Source: Thalassobellus sediminis
GTDB lineage: Bacteria; Bacteroidota; Bacteroidia; Flavobacteriales; Flavobacteriaceae
Direction of reading: 5' to 3'
Assembly: GCF_044386045.1 (NCBI RefSeq)
Contig: NZ_JBISCD010000040.1
Coordinates: forward strand, 1,984,001-2,048,000
Length of the DNA stretch: 64,000 bases
In this document: positions 61,188 through 64,000 of the stretch, piece after piece
How the letters are laid out: every line of letters starts with the position of its first letter
Numbering within the stretch: the first letter of the stretch is position 1
Notes under the pieces: generated by a model
Told to the model about the DNA's origin: nothing
The model's database searches: none
The model's input: the letters and a program-made list of their open reading frames with translations, nothing else
Made by a program: the position numbers and the translations under genes

Positions 61188-62840
61188 TTGCTAACATCAC
61201 TTTCTATAAAGAATTACGCGTTAATCGATCATCTTCAAGTTAATTTCAACGAAGGGTTTTCAATAATTACTGGAGAAACAGGCGCTGGTAAATCTATTTT
61301 ACTAGGAGGGATATCTTTAGTTTTAGGAAAACGAGCCGACTTAAGTAGCTTAAAAGATACCACACAGAAATGTGTTATTGAAGCTGTTTTTAAAGTGTCT
61401 AATTATAATTTAAAGTCGCTATTTGAGGCTGAAGATTTAGATTATGAATCTCAAACCATTATTCGCAGAGAGATTTTGCCTTCCGGAAAGTCAAGAGCAT
61501 TTGTAAACGATACACCAGTTAAATTAAATAGTTTGCAATTGCTGGGAGAACATCTCATAGATATTCATTCGCAACACCAAACTTTAGAACTTACTAGCAA
61601 CGATTTTCAATTTCAAATTATTGATGCATTAGCAAGTAATGATGCTGTTTTAGAAAATTATAATTCAGAATTAAAAATTTATAAAAAGCTTCAAAAAGAG
61701 TTAAAATCACTTCTAGAATTTCAATCTGAAGCTATAAAAGAACACGATTATAATTCGTTTTTATTAAATGAACTAATTGAAGCTAATTTGATTAATGGTG
61801 AATTAGAAATACTTGAGGAAGAATATGAAACCTTAAACAATGTTGAGAGCATAAAGGAAAAATTATCTGAAGCTTATCAATTATTAAGTGAAGAGCAAAT
61901 AGGGGTTTTATCAAGTTTAACATCATTAAAGAACCTTTTTCAAAAACTTTCGGGATTTTCTATAAAGTATGAAGATTTGTTTAACAGAGTAAACAGTAAT
62001 CTTATTGAAATGGACGATGTATTTACTGAGGTTGATACATTACAAGAAAATTTAGATGCAGATCCTGTTAGATTAGAAGTTGTAGATGCAAAACTAAAAG
62101 TACTTCATAATTTAATGCAAAAGCATGTAGCAGCAAATGTTTCAGAATTAATAATAATAAAAGAAGCTTTAGGCGAAAAAGTATCAGTTACTGAGAATTT
62201 AGATGGTACTATTAAAGAGAAAGAAGAAGAAATAAAAGGAAAGGAAACCGTTTTAAATAAAATAGCTAAAACAATTCATAAAAACAGACAAGAAGTTATT
62301 CCTCAATTAAAACAACAATTAGAAAGTGTTTTAGCAAGTTTAGGAATGCCAAATGCGCAGTTTAAAATAGACATTGTTCTTGGTGATAATTTTTTAACCA
62401 ACGGAAAAGATGATTTATCCTTTTTGTTTTCTGCTAATAAAGGCGGACATTTTAACGAACTAAAAAAAGCAGCATCTGGAGGAGAATTATCAAGAATTAT
62501 GTTAGCTATTAAATCGATGCTTTCAAATTATATACAACTCCCAACCATTATGTTTGATGAGATTGATACAGGAGTTTCAGGAGAAATATCAAATAAAATG
62601 GGTGATATTATGTTGCATATGAGTAAAACGATGCAGGTATTTTCTATTACTCATTTGCCTCAAATTGCAGCCAAAGGGCATTCGCATTTTAAAGTGTATA
62701 AAGAAGATGTTAATGAGATCACTCAAACTAATTTAGTGAAGTTAAATCACGATGAACGTATTGTAGAAATTGCTCAAATGTTAGGAGGTTTAGATGCATC
62801 TTCATCAGCTATTGCTCACGCTAAAGAACTACTGAATTGA
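61188..62840 (+). CDS. recN: DNA repair protein RecN
   Basis: The 550-residue SMC-like ATPase has Walker A GETGAGKS at 29-36, long coiled coils in the middle, the signature ASGGELSRIMLA and Walker B IMFDEIDTGVSGE. It tethers broken DNA in recombination. The start is TTG at 61188; no earlier in-frame start is seen and LTSLSIKNYALI is the usual N-terminus. Confidence 0.94.
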   Translation: MLTSLSIKNYALIDHLQVNFNEGFSIITGETGAGKSILLGGISLVLGKRADLSSLKDTTQKCVIEAVFKVSNYNLKSLFEAEDLDYESQTIIRREILPSGKSRAFVNDTPVKLNSLQLLGEHLIDIHSQHQTLELTSNDFQFQIIDALASNDAVLENYNSELKIYKKLQKELKSLLEFQSEAIKEHDYNSFLLNELIEANLINGELEILEEEYETLNNVESIKEKLSEAYQLLSEEQIGVLSSLTSLKNLFQKLSGFSIKYEDLFNRVNSNLIEMDDVFTEVDTLQENLDADPVRLEVVDAKLKVLHNLMQKHVAANVSELIIIKEALGEKVSVTENLDGTIKEKEEEIKGKETVLNKIAKTIHKNRQEVIPQLKQQLESVLASLGMPNAQFKIDIVLGDNFLTNGKDDLSFLFSANKGGHFNELKKAASGGELSRIMLAIKSMLSNYIQLPTIMFDEIDTGVSGEISNKMGDIMLHMSKTMQVFSITHLPQIAAKGHSHFKVYKEDVNEITQTNLVKLNHDERIVEIAQMLGGLDASSSAIAHAKELLN

Positions 62841-62879
62841 AAAAAAATAAAACTTAAAAATTATAAGTTAAAAGTTTAG

Positions 62880-62887
62880 TACTTTTG
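62880..62887 (+). promoter_or_regulatory. -7 promoter box before fabI
   Basis: TACTTTTG is an exact TAnnTTTG, 61 bases before the ATG at 62949. The gap to recN is 108 bases. Confidence 0.5.
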
Positions 62888-62948
62888 CCCTCAATATTAG
62901 AATTGAGTTTTTTAATTAATCAACTAAGAAAGATATAAAATAACCAAT

Positions 62949-63767
62949 ATGTCATATAATTTATTAAAAGGAAAAAGAGGAATCATTTTTGGAGCATTAG
63001 ATTCAAATTCAATTGCTTGGAAAACAGCAGAACGTGTTCATGAAGAAGGCGGACAGTTTGTATTAACAAATGCACCTGTAGCAATGAGAATGGGACAAAT
63101 TAATGAGTTAGCAGAAAAAACAGGTTCTCAAGTTATTCCTGCTGATGCGACTTCTTTAGAAGATTTACAAAATCTAGTCGATAAATCTCAGGAGATTTTA
63201 GGTGGTAAAATTGACTTTGTATTACATTCAATTGGAATGTCTATAAATGTTAGAAAAGGAAAGCACTATACAGATCAGAATTATGACTGGACACAAAAAG
63301 GAACCGATGTTTCTGCTATGTCTTTTCATAAATTGATGCAAACTTTATATAAGTCTGATGCCATGAATGAGTGGGGAAGTATAGTTGCTTTAACATATAT
63401 GGCAGCACAACGTGTATTTCCTGATTATAATGATATGGCAGATAATAAAGCGTATTTAGAAAGTATTGCTCGTAGCTTTGGGTATTTCTTTGGACGCGAT
63501 AAAAATGTACGTGTAAATACTATTTCGCAGTCACCAACACCAACTACAGCCGGTAGTGGCGTAAAAGGTTTCGATGGTTTTATTGCTTACGCAGATAAAA
63601 TGTCACCACTTGGAAACGCAACAGCTTTAGATTGTGCAAATTACACAGTTTCATTATTTAGCGATTTAACAAAACGTGTTACATTACAAAACTTATTCCA
63701 TGATGGAGGTTTTAGTAACATGGGGGTTAGTGATGCTGTAATGAGTACTTTTATGGGAGAAGAATAA
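62949..63767 (+). CDS. fabI: Enoyl-acyl-carrier-protein reductase (FabI)
   Basis: The 272-residue reductase is the last step of fatty-acid elongation. It has the N-terminal NAD site LLKGKRGIIFGALDSNSIAW, VLHSIGMS in the middle and the FabI catalytic pair Tyr160 and Lys167 (Y-x6-K), with a second Tyr150. This matches FabI rather than FabK or FabV. It is flanked by a promoter box and a terminator, so it is a single-gene unit. Confidence 0.92.
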   Translation: MSYNLLKGKRGIIFGALDSNSIAWKTAERVHEEGGQFVLTNAPVAMRMGQINELAEKTGSQVIPADATSLEDLQNLVDKSQEILGGKIDFVLHSIGMSINVRKGKHYTDQNYDWTQKGTDVSAMSFHKLMQTLYKSDAMNEWGSIVALTYMAAQRVFPDYNDMADNKAYLESIARSFGYFFGRDKNVRVNTISQSPTPTTAGSGVKGFDGFIAYADKMSPLGNATALDCANYTVSLFSDLTKRVTLQNLFHDGGFSNMGVSDAVMSTFMGEE

Positions 63768-63790
63768 AATTCTTTAAAATATAGAAAACT

Positions 63791-63817
63791 AGCCACCTTT
63801 AAAACGGTGGCTTTTTT
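63791..63817 (+). terminator. Rho-independent terminator after fabI
   Basis: AGCCACC pairs with GGTGGCT around an 8-base loop, followed by six T. It lies 23 bases past the fabI stop. Confidence 0.8.
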
Positions 63818-63819
63818 GT

Positions 63820-63827
63820 TACATTTG
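63820..63827 (+). promoter_or_regulatory. -7 promoter box for the right-edge GT2 gene
   Basis: TACATTTG is an exact TAnnTTTG. It starts just after the T run of the fabI terminator and ends four bases before the ATG at 63832, so the mRNA would be nearly leaderless. Confidence 0.55.
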
Positions 63828-63831
63828 TGTT

Positions 63832-64000
63832 ATGCAATTACAATTTTCTTTTATTATTCCGGTTTATAATCGTCCAGACGAAACACAAGAACTTTTACAG
63901 AGTTTTGAAGCGTTAAAAACGAATACCGATTATGAAATTGTTATTGTAGAAGATGGGTCTTCTGTATCTTCAGAAACTATTGTAAATAGCTTTAAATCTA
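63832..64000 (+). CDS. Glycosyltransferase family 2 (5' part, cut by window edge)
   Basis: The first 56 residues are visible and the frame is open to base 64000. QFSFIIPVYNRPDE at 4-17 and IVEDGSS at 38-44 are the nucleotide-sugar half of a family 2 glycosyltransferase. It follows fabI and may start another glycan operon beyond the window. The metal motif is not yet reached. Confidence 0.85.
   Translation, partial: MQLQFSFIIPVYNRPDETQELLQSFEALKTNTDYEIVIVEDGSSVSSETIVNSFKS

Noticed and set aside
1..64000. tRNA, rRNA, CRISPR array, insertion sequence or prophage
   Set aside because: No cloverleaf, direct-repeat array, transposase or phage gene was seen on either strand by reading; a tRNAscan or Infernal run would settle small RNAs.

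Overview
This window is AT-rich, gene-dense DNA that reads as a chromosome segment of a Bacteroidota member, most likely the family Flavobacteriaceae. The evidence is the gene set (a FadL-like PorV/PorQ-family barrel protein, a PorD-like type IX secretion protein, PUR-family DUF3276, an enlarged NusB, a fused cyclophilin/FKBP isomerase, a split 5'-nucleotidase). It is also the repeated -7 promoter box TAnnTTTG and the lack of obvious Shine-Dalgarno sequences before most genes. I cannot fix the genus. I saw no rRNA, tRNA, CRISPR array, transposase or prophage.

Positions 1-17821 are the 3' part of a surface-polysaccharide locus. About fifteen genes run on the plus strand, mostly with stop/start overlaps, so they probably form one long transcript. 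They encode a sialic-acid-type cassette (neuA, neuB, neuC), an alpha-1,2-fucosyltransferase-like GT11 enzyme, three GT2 and five GT4 glycosyltransferases, one unassigned GT-B-like protein directly after neuC, a sugar O-methyltransferase candidate, a Wzy-type polymerase/ligase and, last, a polyprenyl-phosphate sugar-1-phosphate transferase that would start each repeat unit. The flippase and export/chain-length genes are not here and may lie left of the window.

Positions 17827-31816 hold envelope and housekeeping genes: a DUF4105 (Lnb-like) protein with a PorV-like outer-membrane protein; pssA, a TerC-family protein and a LURP-one-like protein; the minus-strand unit kdsD-tatC-lptB; recQ; a dual-family prolyl isomerase; a YfiT-like protein; an acetyltransferase; a thioredoxin-like protein; csaA; and DUF3276. 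Positions 31981-39157 carry an ABC exporter, nusB-DUF1573-yajC, cysK, a coiled-coil membrane protein and an HtrA protease. The one gap longer than 300 bases (39152-39519) contains a GC-rich imperfect palindromic element.

Positions 39520-49434 hold dapF, an acetyltransferase, mltG, a DUF2279 protein, a lysozyme-like protein, then the minus-strand dnaA/phosphatase/RsmI-like unit, a thioesterase, and the minus-strand unit LEA-like lipoprotein-ribD-HAD-YigZ. Positions 49588-64000 hold prmC-ligA, two small membrane proteins, a split 5'-nucleotidase (one half Tat-exported, one half a lipoprotein), a conserved protein with dapA and a KirBac-like channel, then bamD-omega-coaBC-porD-recN, fabI, and the start of another GT2 gene that runs off the right edge.

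The least understood parts are the glycan locus (candidate sialyltransferase, a possibly phase-variable glycosyltransferase with a G8 tract, a GT2 with an extra half domain), the intergenic palindromic element, the zinc-site-less RecQ and the near-leaderless promoters.
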